From Gemmatimonadaceae bacterium (GTDB taxonomy: Bacteria > Gemmatimonadota > Gemmatimonadetes > Gemmatimonadales > Gemmatimonadaceae), in assembly GCA_025358925.1 (NCBI GenBank), contig JANYHT010000044.1, positions 1 through 64,000 on the forward strand: 64,000 nt of DNA. Reading direction: 5' to 3'. The notes under the pieces were generated by a model. It was not told the DNA's origin, did no database searches, and saw nothing but the letters and a program-made list of their open reading frames with translations. The position numbers and the translations under genes were made by a program. Positions 36,142 through 45,074 of this stretch are shown here, piece by piece; the stretch's first letter is position 1, and each line of letters opens with the position of its first letter.

Positions 36142-38091
36142 ATGGATCAGACGAAATACGCGGAACTCTTCCGCACCGAATCGCGTGAACATCTGGCGGA
36201 GCTAGATGACGCGCTGCTCGCGCTCGAAGCGCGTGATGCATCGCGCAACACTGCCGCGATCGATGCCGCGCATATAAGTACGCTCTTTCGCAATACGCAT
36301 TCGATAAAAGGCATGGCCGGCGCGATGGGCTATCGCGTGGTCGAACGTATTGCGCACGCACTAGAATCGTTGCTCGATGACTTGCGTAGCGGGCAGGCAA
36401 TTGATGTGACGGTACTGACGCTGCTGTTCGATGGCAGTGATGCGATGCGCGGAGCGATTGACGACGCTTCAAACGGCCGCGCCACGCACGAAAGCGACAC
36501 GTTACGTACCGTACTACAGCGCCTCACCGAAGCGCAAAGTCGAGACGTTGATCTTGACGGCGGTGCGCCACTCTGCGCCGCGATCGGTGTCGGCGCCATG
36601 CTCCTCACCGATGATCCCGCGGTCCCAGCGGCCGAGGAGAATTCGACACTCGAAATTGACGTGCGCTTGACGCACGATTGTCCATTGAAAGGCGTGCGCG
36701 CGCTGCTGATCCTTGGGCGAATCAATGCCGTGGCCACGGTGCACGCATTGTCTCCGCTGCAACACACTTGGCAAGACGAATCGTTCGACGGTCGCTTTTC
36801 CGTCATCCTCACCACGACAGCAACAGCCGACGAAGTAGAAGCCACGGTTCGCGCCGCTGGCGACGTGTTGCGCGTTACAAGTCGTGTACCGGAGCCCGCG
36901 ACGTCGCGTGGCGCGGGAGAAGCGCTGCGCACCGTGCGCATTGATTTGCGTCGATTGGACACCCTGTTGGAGTTGGTGGGAGAGTTGGTCATCACGCGCG
37001 ATCGCTTGCTGCGCGTCGCTGATGCAGCCGTCGAGCAGGGAGCGAATCGCGCGATTGCTCGGGCCGCACACGATACCGCGCGCTTGATCAGCACATTGCA
37101 AGACGAAGTATTGCAAGCGCGAATGGTGCCCATTGGGCAAGTGTTCGATCGCTTTCCGCGCTTAGTCCGCGACATTGCCCGCGATCTGCACAAAGACGTC
37201 GAATTCGTCACCGAGGGTCGTGAAATTGAACTTGATCGATCACTGCTGGATGCCATTGGCGAACCCATATTGCATTTGTTGCGCAACGCACTCGATCATG
37301 GACTCGAGGATGCTGCCACCCGACGCAGCGCCAACAAACCACCAAGGGGTCAGCTCATTCTGCGAGCGGCGCGTGATCGTGGTGCGGTGGTGATCCAAGT
37401 GGAGGACGATGGTCGAGGCATTGATCGTTCGACAATTCTCACGCGGGCACGATCGCAAGGTATTTTGAGCGCGGACGTCACGAGGCTAGATGACGATCAG
37501 CTGCTGCACGTGCTGGCACATCCGGGATTTTCCACAGCACACGCGGTAACGTCAATCTCCGGACGTGGCGTCGGCGTCGACGTCGTTTCAACGCGCGTCC
37601 GAGCGTTGGGAGGTTCGCTCACGTTGGAGACGTTGGAGGGACTGGGGACTGCCTTCACCCTCCGTCTCCCCGTAACGTTGGCCATCACGCGCGCCTTGCT
37701 GGTGCAAGTCGGCGACGGGATCTATGCCATTCCCGCCGCACAGATCGTTGAGGCCTTGCAATTCGAACCCGATACAAAGGTTGCACCCCCGGAACACGGA
37801 ATCGTGCAGCGACCCGCACGTGAGACGGTACGCGTGCGTGGGGAAACGTTGCCAGTCTTGCGGCTCCGCGACCGTTTTGATTGCGGACCAAATGAAAATG
37901 ATAGTTTCGTCACGGTGGTCGAAATTTCTGGTCGGCGCACCGCCGTGGTCGTCGACGCGCTCATCGGTCAGCAGGACGTTGTTGTGAAGCGCTTTGACGC
38001 GCCACGTGAGGGCGCACCGTGGTTTAGCGGTGCGACCGTACTCGGTGACGGGACACCGTCTCTCATCGTCGATCTCAGTAGTCTCTGCTGA
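36142..38091 (+). CDS. cheA: Chemotaxis histidine kinase CheA
   Basis: 649 residues. P1 Hpt domain with phospho-His H53 in NTHSIKGMAG; a P2-like beta/alpha segment around 170-250; P3 dimerisation helices near RIDLRRLDTLLELVGELV; P4 HATPase with N-box LLRNALDHGLED, G1 VEDDGRGID and G2 GRGVGVDVV; and P5 CheW-like domain beginning LALLVQ-type at ALLVQVGDGIYAIPAAQIVEAL. A full CheA without an attached receiver. It would feed cheY and cheB of the same operon. Confidence 0.95.
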   Translation: MDQTKYAELFRTESREHLAELDDALLALEARDASRNTAAIDAAHISTLFRNTHSIKGMAGAMGYRVVERIAHALESLLDDLRSGQAIDVTVLTLLFDGSDAMRGAIDDASNGRATHESDTLRTVLQRLTEAQSRDVDLDGGAPLCAAIGVGAMLLTDDPAVPAAEENSTLEIDVRLTHDCPLKGVRALLILGRINAVATVHALSPLQHTWQDESFDGRFSVILTTTATADEVEATVRAAGDVLRVTSRVPEPATSRGAGEALRTVRIDLRRLDTLLELVGELVITRDRLLRVADAAVEQGANRAIARAAHDTARLISTLQDEVLQARMVPIGQVFDRFPRLVRDIARDLHKDVEFVTEGREIELDRSLLDAIGEPILHLLRNALDHGLEDAATRRSANKPPRGQLILRAARDRGAVVIQVEDDGRGIDRSTILTRARSQGILSADVTRLDDDQLLHVLAHPGFSTAHAVTSISGRGVGVDVVSTRVRALGGSLTLETLEGLGTAFTLRLPVTLAITRALLVQVGDGIYAIPAAQIVEALQFEPDTKVAPPEHGIVQRPARETVRVRGETLPVLRLRDRFDCGPNENDSFVTVVEISGRRTAVVVDALIGQQDVVVKRFDAPREGAPWFSGATVLGDGTPSLIVDLSSLC

Positions 38092-38110
38092 CGAACGCAC
38101 AGGAATAGCC

Positions 38111-38731
38111 ATGCAAGCAATCAAGACACTCAAGAGCATTCAACTCGACGCATTGCGTGAAACGGCAAATATTGGTGCCGGCCACGCGGCGACGGCGCTG
38201 TCGCAGATGACGGGAAGCACCATCATGATCAAGGTACCGGCGATCACAGTGGCCGGGATGGATGAACTACCGGAACAATTTACGGCCGATGAAGAACCCG
38301 TTGCCGCGGTGCTCATGCACATGCTCGGTGATCTGACGGGTCGCACCATGCTCGTCTTTCCGCGCCCCACGGTCATGCGACTCGCTGAGCTCATGTTGCA
38401 TCGCCCAGTGGGTTCATCGATGGCACTCGGCGAGCTCGAAGCGTCGGCCATCAAGGAAGCGGGAAACATTTTAAGCGGTGCGTACATGAATGCGCTCAGT
38501 GATTTCCTTGGTATGCTCCTGCTGCCGTCGCCACCGAGCTTGGTGATCGACATGTCAGCGGCGGTAATGACGAGTGCGTTTGGTGAGTTTGCCACCGACC
38601 CGGATGCGATTCTGTGTGTGGAAAGTGAATTTATTCTGACGGAAACGGGACATACGTTGCGCGGCTTTTTTCTGTTGTTGCCAGATCCTGCGTCGTTGCA
38701 GGTGATGTTGCGCGCGCTGCGACTGGCCTAA
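38111..38731 (+). CDS. cheC: CheC-type CheY phosphatase
   Basis: 206 residues with two phosphatase signatures: ETANIGAGHAATAL near the N-terminus and EAGNILSGAYMNAL around 118. Each keeps the Glu and Asn needed to dephosphorylate CheY-P, and CheC is known to pair with CheD, present downstream. ATG 38111 follows AGGAA. Lies 19 bases after cheA. Confidence 0.92.
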   Translation: MQAIKTLKSIQLDALRETANIGAGHAATALSQMTGSTIMIKVPAITVAGMDELPEQFTADEEPVAAVLMHMLGDLTGRTMLVFPRPTVMRLAELMLHRPVGSSMALGELEASAIKEAGNILSGAYMNALSDFLGMLLLPSPPSLVIDMSAAVMTSAFGEFATDPDAILCVESEFILTETGHTLRGFFLLLPDPASLQVMLRALRLA

Positions 38732-38754
38732 CGGAGGTGGTGGTGGAGGCGCCA

Positions 38755-41406
38755 ATGACGGGAAGCGCGTCCACCAATCGCGATAAGGCGTTGTTGCGTG
38801 GCTTGGCGGATCGTATCGATCCGCAGGATCCCGGCGCGTTCAATAATCTTGGCGTGCTCTATCACAGCAAAGGCCTGCATGCCGAGGCAGTCGCGGTATT
38901 CTTGCGTGCGCTGACCCTCGATCCTCGCATGCGTACGGCGGCGCGGAATCTTGAGATTGCCGCGTCGCACGAAGGGGCATGTAGCACATTGTTGCTGCAT
39001 CTCGACGCGCGCTTGACCGCGAGTGCCGACGACACGAGCGCGCGCCGCGAGCGCGCTCGCTTGCTGCGACTCATCGGTCGGCATCGCGAAGCCACCGACG
39101 AGCTGGACAAGTTGCTCGCTGCTGATCCGGATGATGCGGCCTCGGTGTTCGAGCGCGGATTGATCGAGCAGCGCGCTGGCGATCTGCGTCGCGCGCAACG
39201 ATGGTTCGAACGGGCCGCCAATGCGGCGCCGCAAGATCCAATGCCGCGACTCCATCTCGCAGAGGTCCTGTATCAACGCGGTCAGAACGAGCAGGCACTC
39301 GAAGTTTTGGATGCCTTGCTGGCGCAGTGTCCGACCATCGCCGATGCACACCTGCTTCGGGGCTTCGTACTCGGCGACATGGGACGTCACGACGCGGCGC
39401 TTGAGGCATCGCGACACGCAGCGATGTTGAATCCGTCACTGCATTCGTTGCAGTCCGACCTTTCGCTTGATTCCGCCGCGCCCGCAATGCTCGCTGATGT
39501 ATCGAGTGGTCAGCGAGGCGATAGCACGGCAGTGCAGGACGTCGCGCTTGCACGCTACGGTTTGGGTCTCGCGTTCCGTCAGCGCGGATACTTTGACGAG
39601 GCGCGTCGCGAATTCGAACGGTCGCTCGCCAGCGGGGAAGAGGCAGAATTGGCACGGCACGCGATCGCGGAGCTCGATCTGCTTGCCGGCAGTTTTGCTG
39701 CCGCGCTTGCGCAGTATGACGTGCTGCTTGCTGTGCACCCGGACGAACCGCGTTATTGGAATGAGCGCGGCGTTGCCTTACATCAAGGCGGGAACGTCGA
39801 AGGCGCGGCGGAGAGCTATCGTCGTGCGCTCCAAGGTGATCCGCGTAGCGCGTTGCTGTACAACAATCTTGGTGTCGCACTGTCCGATCTTGGTGAGCAC
39901 TCGGCGGCACGCGAGGCCATCACGCGCGCGAGCGAACTCGATCCAACGTTCACGCGCGCGCGCCTCAATCTCGCGCGATGGAACCTTGAGCAGCGAGATC
40001 CGTTGGCAGCGCTGGCCCTCTTGCGCGAACTTGTGGCATTTCATCCGACCGATGCGGATGCGTGGCACGCAATGGGTATTGTGCTGCAGGAATTGCATCG
40101 ACCAAGCGACGCCCGCGATGCGTTTACGCGCGCCATCGAACACCGGCCCGAACATGCAGAGGCGCGATATGCCCTGGCGCAAGTACTCGGTGTGTTGGGT
40201 GATGCAGATGGTGCACTGCGCGAGACGCAACACGCATTAGGGCTCGCGCCAATGCGCGCTGAGTCCCGGCTGACCGTATGTATCGAGCTGCAGTACGAAT
40301 GCCCAGAAGCGGCTGGAACGCTTGACCTGCTTGCGTTGCGTGCGCACGACCCACTCGCCGGTGTGAGGGTTGATGCATCACTCGTCGCGGGCTTGTTACC
40401 AGAACAGGGAACTCGCGGCCCTGCACATAGTGACCACGACGAACGAACGCTTGATCCGATCGCGCAGGCCTTGCGCGGTTGTGCCGACGGCGACGCCTTT
40501 GCGATGCGCGGTGTGCATGGCGAGGCCATTGAGCGTTTCGAAACCGCGCGTCGCTCGCTCGAACCGATAGATCACTTTGCATCGACAGCGCATCGCGCGA
40601 TGTGGCGCCGTGCCGCCATCGGTGAAGCGCGATCCCGCTGTCTTATGGGCGAAGGACATATCGTCCATGACATGCTACGCGCGCTCGGCGCTGTCGATCC
40701 GCACGACCAGGAAGTGTTGGCGCTCTTCGCGGACAGCGCGGCAGAAGCATCACACCGTGATGGTTCCGAGCCCGAGGCCACCCGCAAAATCATGCAACGA
40801 TTGTTGCGCATGGATACGACGAGCGCGGCTCTGATGCATTTCGTTGGTGATACCGCCGTACGCATCCGTCATGAAGCGTTTGCTATGGCGTTTTTTCGAC
40901 GCGCGCTAGCAATCGATCCCACTCGTCCGTCGCCCCGCGTGGCGATCGCGCGTCTCCTGCGCGCGCGTGGGGAACTCCTGTCGGCTCGTCTCGAGTTGGT
41001 GGCAGCGCTGAGCACGGCACCGGGCTGGCGCGAGGCGGTGCTGGAACTTGCGCGGGTGCATCGCGATGCCGCGCGTGGAACAGAAGCAGTCGCGCTCTTA
41101 GCACGTCATCTCGCGCAGACACCGACAGACCTCGATGCCATCCTCCTCTTGTCACAAGTGCTCATCGCACTTGAACGCGACGATGATGCACGCGTGACGG
41201 TTGATCGCGCGGTCCGACATGCGCCGGATGACCAGGGGGCACTCTGGTTCGATGGCCTTTTGCTGTTTCGGCAGTCGCGACAACGCGATGCGACCGAGCG
41301 GTGGACGCGTCTCCTCGCGCAGGAAGGAGATGAACGCGGGTTTGCGGCGGACGCACGAGCGGCCCTCGATTCGCTTGCCTCATCCTCCTTGCGGCTTGCG
41401 TCGTGA
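38755..41406 (+). CDS. Large TPR-repeat protein
   Basis: 883 residues made almost wholly of tetratricopeptide repeats, with motifs such as AFNNLGVLYHSKGLHAEAV, YNNLGVALSDLGEHSAAR and WHAMGIVLQELHRPSDA, and no signal peptide or membrane helix, so a cytoplasmic scaffold is likely. ATG 38755 has GGAGG five bases upstream; a GTG at 38737 is an alternative. Sits between cheC and the first PATAN gene with a GTGA overlap at the end. The partners held by the scaffold are unknown; neighbours suggest CheA, CheC or the GTPase module. Confidence 0.82.
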   Translation: MTGSASTNRDKALLRGLADRIDPQDPGAFNNLGVLYHSKGLHAEAVAVFLRALTLDPRMRTAARNLEIAASHEGACSTLLLHLDARLTASADDTSARRERARLLRLIGRHREATDELDKLLAADPDDAASVFERGLIEQRAGDLRRAQRWFERAANAAPQDPMPRLHLAEVLYQRGQNEQALEVLDALLAQCPTIADAHLLRGFVLGDMGRHDAALEASRHAAMLNPSLHSLQSDLSLDSAAPAMLADVSSGQRGDSTAVQDVALARYGLGLAFRQRGYFDEARREFERSLASGEEAELARHAIAELDLLAGSFAAALAQYDVLLAVHPDEPRYWNERGVALHQGGNVEGAAESYRRALQGDPRSALLYNNLGVALSDLGEHSAAREAITRASELDPTFTRARLNLARWNLEQRDPLAALALLRELVAFHPTDADAWHAMGIVLQELHRPSDARDAFTRAIEHRPEHAEARYALAQVLGVLGDADGALRETQHALGLAPMRAESRLTVCIELQYECPEAAGTLDLLALRAHDPLAGVRVDASLVAGLLPEQGTRGPAHSDHDERTLDPIAQALRGCADGDAFAMRGVHGEAIERFETARRSLEPIDHFASTAHRAMWRRAAIGEARSRCLMGEGHIVHDMLRALGAVDPHDQEVLALFADSAAEASHRDGSEPEATRKIMQRLLRMDTTSAALMHFVGDTAVRIRHEAFAMAFFRRALAIDPTRPSPRVAIARLLRARGELLSARLELVAALSTAPGWREAVLELARVHRDAARGTEAVALLARHLAQTPTDLDAILLLSQVLIALERDDDARVTVDRAVRHAPDDQGALWFDGLLLFRQSRQRDATERWTRLLAQEGDERGFAADARAALDSLASSSLRLAS

Positions 41407-42515
41407 GTCTAGAGGGACGGCTGCGTGATCTCGGGCCCCTCGAGCTCTGTCAAATGCTCGCGACGAGTCGAAAAACCGGCGTACTCGTCGTGCACGCGCC
41501 GCTGCACGCGCGTGCCGCAGAAATTCGCTTCCTGCGAGGTACGGTTGTCGATGCGAGTCAATGGCCGATCGATCCGAGCGCACCGGACGCACTGATGCCG
41601 CGCGCTTCACCAGTAACGGCCGACGCGCGCACAGTTCAAACGTGTGTACTGGATTTATTGACGTGGCGCGATGGCGATTTTCGTTTTGTTGCGGAAGACG
41701 CCGCGACCAAGTTACACACGTCGGTGCGCATTTCGCTCGAGCCACTCCTCGTCGAAGCAGCACAGCGCGCCGAGGTGTGGGAGCGTGTGGCGGATCGCGT
41801 TGTACATCCGCGCGTAATACCCGCTTTCCTTGATGTCGAACCGCAGCAGTTGCCATTGCTTCGCCTGGTGCCACAAGAATGGGAAGTACTGACGCGGGTG
41901 GATGGACGACGTGATCTCACTGCGTTGGCCGACGTGCTGGGACGCGATCTCTTAGACATCGCGCAGATCGTGCACGGACTGATCGGCGCTGGATTACTCA
42001 CGTTGCGAGAACCCGGCAGTGCGCCTCGTCGTCATCCAACGCCGCCTGCGCAATCCGTCGTCGACCCGTCACCGGATTTTGCTGGACAAACTGGAGACCT
42101 CTGGATTCCCGCTGCGGAGCATCGGCTCACGCCGCCCGATGAGGCCGCCCTTGAAGACGACTCCATCTTCGATCCGGTCAGTTTCGGTGTACTGAGCGCC
42201 GATGGTATGCCGCGATGCGGTTCGCACGCGAATGATGCCGGTATTCCCGCGTCGGTTGCGTCGTCGGCAACTGAGCCGTCTGAAGAGCAGAGCGCGACGC
42301 GCTGGCCAACCCCCAACATGGATGCGATGTCGCTGTGCGTCTACGGCGATGATGCAGCGCGCTCGGGCGATCTTGCTGGCGCCTTGACGTTTTGGAGTGC
42401 GGCGCTCCGTTCGGTGGAGCCACCTGCGGACGCTGATCGCATCCGCGAGGCGATCGCACTTGCTGCGCGACTGCACGCACTTCTACATCCAATTCGAGTC
42501 GGCACAGGACACTAG
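41403..42515 (+). CDS. DUF4388 (PATAN) domain protein
   Basis: 370 residues from a GTG overlapping the TPR stop. The N-terminal 150 residues fit DUF4388/PATAN (LEGRLRDLGPLELCQMLATSRKTGVLVV, then an IRFLRGTVVDA strand). A winged-helix-like middle part (WEVLTRVDGRRDLTALADVLG) and a low-complexity linker follow, then a short helical end (ALTFWSAALRSVEPPAD) that resembles a single TPR. PATAN domains occur in bacterial signalling and gliding or pili proteins; their biochemical role is unresolved. It ends four bases before the GTPase gene. Confidence 0.82.
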   Translation: MSLEGRLRDLGPLELCQMLATSRKTGVLVVHAPLHARAAEIRFLRGTVVDASQWPIDPSAPDALMPRASPVTADARTVQTCVLDLLTWRDGDFRFVAEDAATKLHTSVRISLEPLLVEAAQRAEVWERVADRVVHPRVIPAFLDVEPQQLPLLRLVPQEWEVLTRVDGRRDLTALADVLGRDLLDIAQIVHGLIGAGLLTLREPGSAPRRHPTPPAQSVVDPSPDFAGQTGDLWIPAAEHRLTPPDEAALEDDSIFDPVSFGVLSADGMPRCGSHANDAGIPASVASSATEPSEEQSATRWPTPNMDAMSLCVYGDDAARSGDLAGALTFWSAALRSVEPPADADRIREAIALAARLHALLHPIRVGTGH

Positions 42516-42519
42516 TCGC

Positions 42520-43131
42520 ATGCCTATCGTTGATCACGCTACGCGACTGATCACCTGCAAGTTGGTCTACTACGGTCCGGGACGTTCGGGCAAAACCACC
42601 AACCTGAGCTACTTGCATTCGGCGTTGCCGAGCGGGCAGGTCGGCTCGCTGACATCGCTTGCAACACGTCGTGATCGCACGTTGTTCTTCGATTACCTCC
42701 CGGTCAATCTCGGTACCGTCGGCGCTTACCGCGTGCGCTTTCAACTGTATACCGTTCCTGGCCAACCATACTATCGCGCTATTCGCCAGCTGGTACTGCA
42801 AGGTGCGGACGGTATTGCTTTTGTCGCTGACAGTCAGCGGCATCGTTGGGAAGACAATATCGAAAGCATGCAGGATTTGCACGCGAATCTCGCGGAGCAC
42901 GGAGTGGACGCGCGCGGATTACCCATGGCGATCCAATACAACAAGCAGGACTTGCCACCGTCGCTCTCAACACCCGTGAACGAACTGTCGGATGCACTCA
43001 ACTTTCGCAACGTTCCAGAATTTGCTGCGGACGCATTGAACGGGGTCGGCGTTTTCGACACGTTGCGCGCCTTGGGCATGCGCGTACTCCGTCGTCTCGG
43101 CGCCGCCGAAGCACCGGGTATGGCTGCGTGA
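42520..43131 (+). CDS. mglA-like: MglA-type small Ras-like GTPase
   Basis: 203 residues. P-loop GPGRSGKTT (19-27), switch residue R53 in DRTLFFDYLP, G3 motif VPGQ with Q82, and G4 NKQD (141-144). The numbering of G21, R53 and Q82 agrees with those described for MglA, where R53 acts as an intrinsic arginine finger. MglA sets cell polarity in Myxococcus and binds GTP at the leading pole, with MglB as GAP; no MglB (Roadblock) gene is in this window. The gene is sandwiched between PATAN and twin-AAA+ genes, overlapping the latter by four bases, indicating a functional module. Confidence 0.92.
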   Translation: MPIVDHATRLITCKLVYYGPGRSGKTTNLSYLHSALPSGQVGSLTSLATRRDRTLFFDYLPVNLGTVGAYRVRFQLYTVPGQPYYRAIRQLVLQGADGIAFVADSQRHRWEDNIESMQDLHANLAEHGVDARGLPMAIQYNKQDLPPSLSTPVNELSDALNFRNVPEFAADALNGVGVFDTLRALGMRVLRRLGAAEAPGMAA

Positions 43132-45074
43132 GCGGACTACTGGACGGAAGCTATCGGTTCGAGACCTTCGTGGTTGGGTCCTCGAATCGCCTCGCCGTAT
43201 CCGCCGCACGCGCGGTCGCGGACGCGCCTGGTACGGTTTATAACCCCCTCTTCATTTACGGAGAATCTGGGCTCGGCAAAACGCATCTGGCGGCCGCGAT
43301 TGCGTATCACGCCGTCTTGGCGGATCCAGGATTACGCGCAGAAATACGCTCGGGTGAGGCGCTTGCTGAGGAACTGCATCGCGCCATCGCGACGGGTGAA
43401 TCCGAACGTTTTGCACAGCGCTTTGAGGCTGTTGAGCTACTGATCCTGGATGATGTGCAATTCCTCACCGGACAGCGCGAAACACAGAGCGAGCTGCTGC
43501 GACTTTTTAACGCGATGCAGGGCAGCAGCCGTCAACTGGTGCTCACGAGTGATCGACCGCCAGCCGACATTCCCGATGTCGATCAGCGATTGCTGTCGCG
43601 TCTCTCTGGCGGTCTTGTTGTTGACGTGGGTGCACCCGACTACGAAATGCGCTTGGCGATCGTGCGTAACGTGTGTGCCGAGCGGGCGCTTTCCTTTGAT
43701 GACGGTGTGCTCGAAGAGGTCGCGCGCCAGGCCTTTGGCAACGTGCGTGAACTGAAGGGTGCGCTCAATAAATTGTCGGCGTTTCAACAGTTGGCCGGCA
43801 ACACCATTTCACCGCTCGATGTGCGTGCGGTATTGAGCGAGCGCTCTACCGCCTCACACGTCGCGGTCGATGGCGCTACAGAGTACGAGGGTTTCCTCGC
43901 GGATGTGTTTCAAGAAGTCGAGACGCGCGTCGAAGCGTGGCGAGTCACGCTCGGTGAAGCGTGCACCTACTGGCGCGGTGAGGGCTATGCGACCGCAGTC
44001 TTGGAACGCGCATTAGCATATCCCGTGCGTCCCGACGTTGACGGTTTACTGGGCGCTTTCGTCGCAGCCATCGATCATTTGCGCCTGATTGAAGCGCAGG
44101 CGGTCCGCATTGATCCGGCGTTGCGGGGGCACGCCGAATTTCGTAATCCTGCAGCGATGGCTGCCGCGCAGGCGGCGTTGCAACGTGCCATCGCGGCGGC
44201 ACAGCCGCTTCCGTTACCGATGGCAACACTCACTCGTGCGGCGTTGGAAATCGGAACCGCCAATCAGCTGGCATTAAAGGCGTGTGACGTGGTCGTAACG
44301 GCACCCGGACACCGGTACAATCCACTGCTGCTCCATGGCGCCAGTGGTGTTGGAAAAACACATATTGCGCATGCACTGGGCAACGCGCTCCGCGCAGCAT
44401 GGCCTACGAAATCTGTGGCGTGCTTGTCCGCAGCGACGTTTGCCGAAGATTTTGTCAGTGCCATGCAGGACGGGAGTGTTGAACGATGGCGCGCACGTTT
44501 TCGCGCTGCCGACGTGCTCATCTTGGATGATGTGCAGCATCTTGGCGACAAGGAGCGCACGCAAGAAGAACTGTTCCATTTGTTCAATCAACTCTTCGAT
44601 CGTGGCGGACAAATCGTGCTCACGGCCGATTGCCCTCCGCGAGAACTGCATGGGTTTGCAGATCGTCTTCGTTCGCGCTTCGAGGGTGGATTGGTAGTGG
44701 CTTTGCAGCCGCCAGATCGTACGCTTCGAGAGCGACTGGTGCATCGGTGGCTTCTCGAAGCTGGTCAAGAGCCATCGCAAGCGCTTGTGACGTTCCTCGC
44801 AGATCGTGATGTCGCGAGCGCGCGTGAACTTGGCGGGCTCCTCACGCGACTGCTCGCTGCTGCTGAATTCACGCAGCGTCCGCTGACACTCGATCTCGCA
44901 CAAAGTGAGCTCGGTGTGCCGCGCGTTGCGATGGCGATGCGCGGGGCGGCGACGCAGTCGCGGACGCCATCCGATCACGGGGACCGTCGTCCGGATGATT
45001 TCTTCCTGGATCGAGAGAAAGTCATTTGGGATTGGCCCGATCTGAGTGGCCGATTGATCGAGGAGCTCCGCTAA
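43128..45074 (+). CDS. Twin DnaA-type AAA+ ATPase without DnaA domain IV
   Basis: 648 residues from GTG 43128, which overlaps the GTPase stop. Two DnaA-family AAA+ modules: first, Walker A GESGLGKT (45-52), Walker B LILDDVQF (105-112), arginine-finger stretch RLLSRLSGGL (154-163), sensor II NVRELKGAL (205-213); second, Walker A GASGVGKT (404-411), Walker B LILDDVQHL (464-472), RLRSRFEGGL (513-522), sensor II SARELGGLL (564-572). The DnaA initiator-specific helix is recognisable before Walker B of the second module and partly in the first. A helical linker (250-365) with YWRGEGYATAVLE joins them. No HTH domain IV that binds DnaA boxes is seen; the protein ends in a charged aromatic tail (WDWPDLSG). 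The frame is open upstream into the GTPase gene, but that is not domain sequence. Not a replication initiator; closer to Hda-like regulators by domain loss. Function unknown. Confidence 0.87.
   Translation: MSGLLDGSYRFETFVVGSSNRLAVSAARAVADAPGTVYNPLFIYGESGLGKTHLAAAIAYHAVLADPGLRAEIRSGEALAEELHRAIATGESERFAQRFEAVELLILDDVQFLTGQRETQSELLRLFNAMQGSSRQLVLTSDRPPADIPDVDQRLLSRLSGGLVVDVGAPDYEMRLAIVRNVCAERALSFDDGVLEEVARQAFGNVRELKGALNKLSAFQQLAGNTISPLDVRAVLSERSTASHVAVDGATEYEGFLADVFQEVETRVEAWRVTLGEACTYWRGEGYATAVLERALAYPVRPDVDGLLGAFVAAIDHLRLIEAQAVRIDPALRGHAEFRNPAAMAAAQAALQRAIAAAQPLPLPMATLTRAALEIGTANQLALKACDVVVTAPGHRYNPLLLHGASGVGKTHIAHALGNALRAAWPTKSVACLSAATFAEDFVSAMQDGSVERWRARFRAADVLILDDVQHLGDKERTQEELFHLFNQLFDRGGQIVLTADCPPRELHGFADRLRSRFEGGLVVALQPPDRTLRERLVHRWLLEAGQEPSQALVTFLADRDVASARELGGLLTRLLAAAEFTQRPLTLDLAQSELGVPRVAMAMRGAATQSRTPSDHGDRRPDDFFLDREKVIWDWPDLSGRLIEELR

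Noticed and set aside
42846-43127. Longer twin-AAA+ protein starting inside the GTPase gene
   Set aside because: The added sequence is a shadow frame of the GTPase with no domain; GTG 43128 gives the four-base overlap typical of this operon.
43128-45074. The twin DnaA-type gene as the replication initiator marking an origin
   Set aside because: Domain IV is missing, there are two AAA+ modules, no dnaN or recF is near, and I see no cluster of DnaA boxes.
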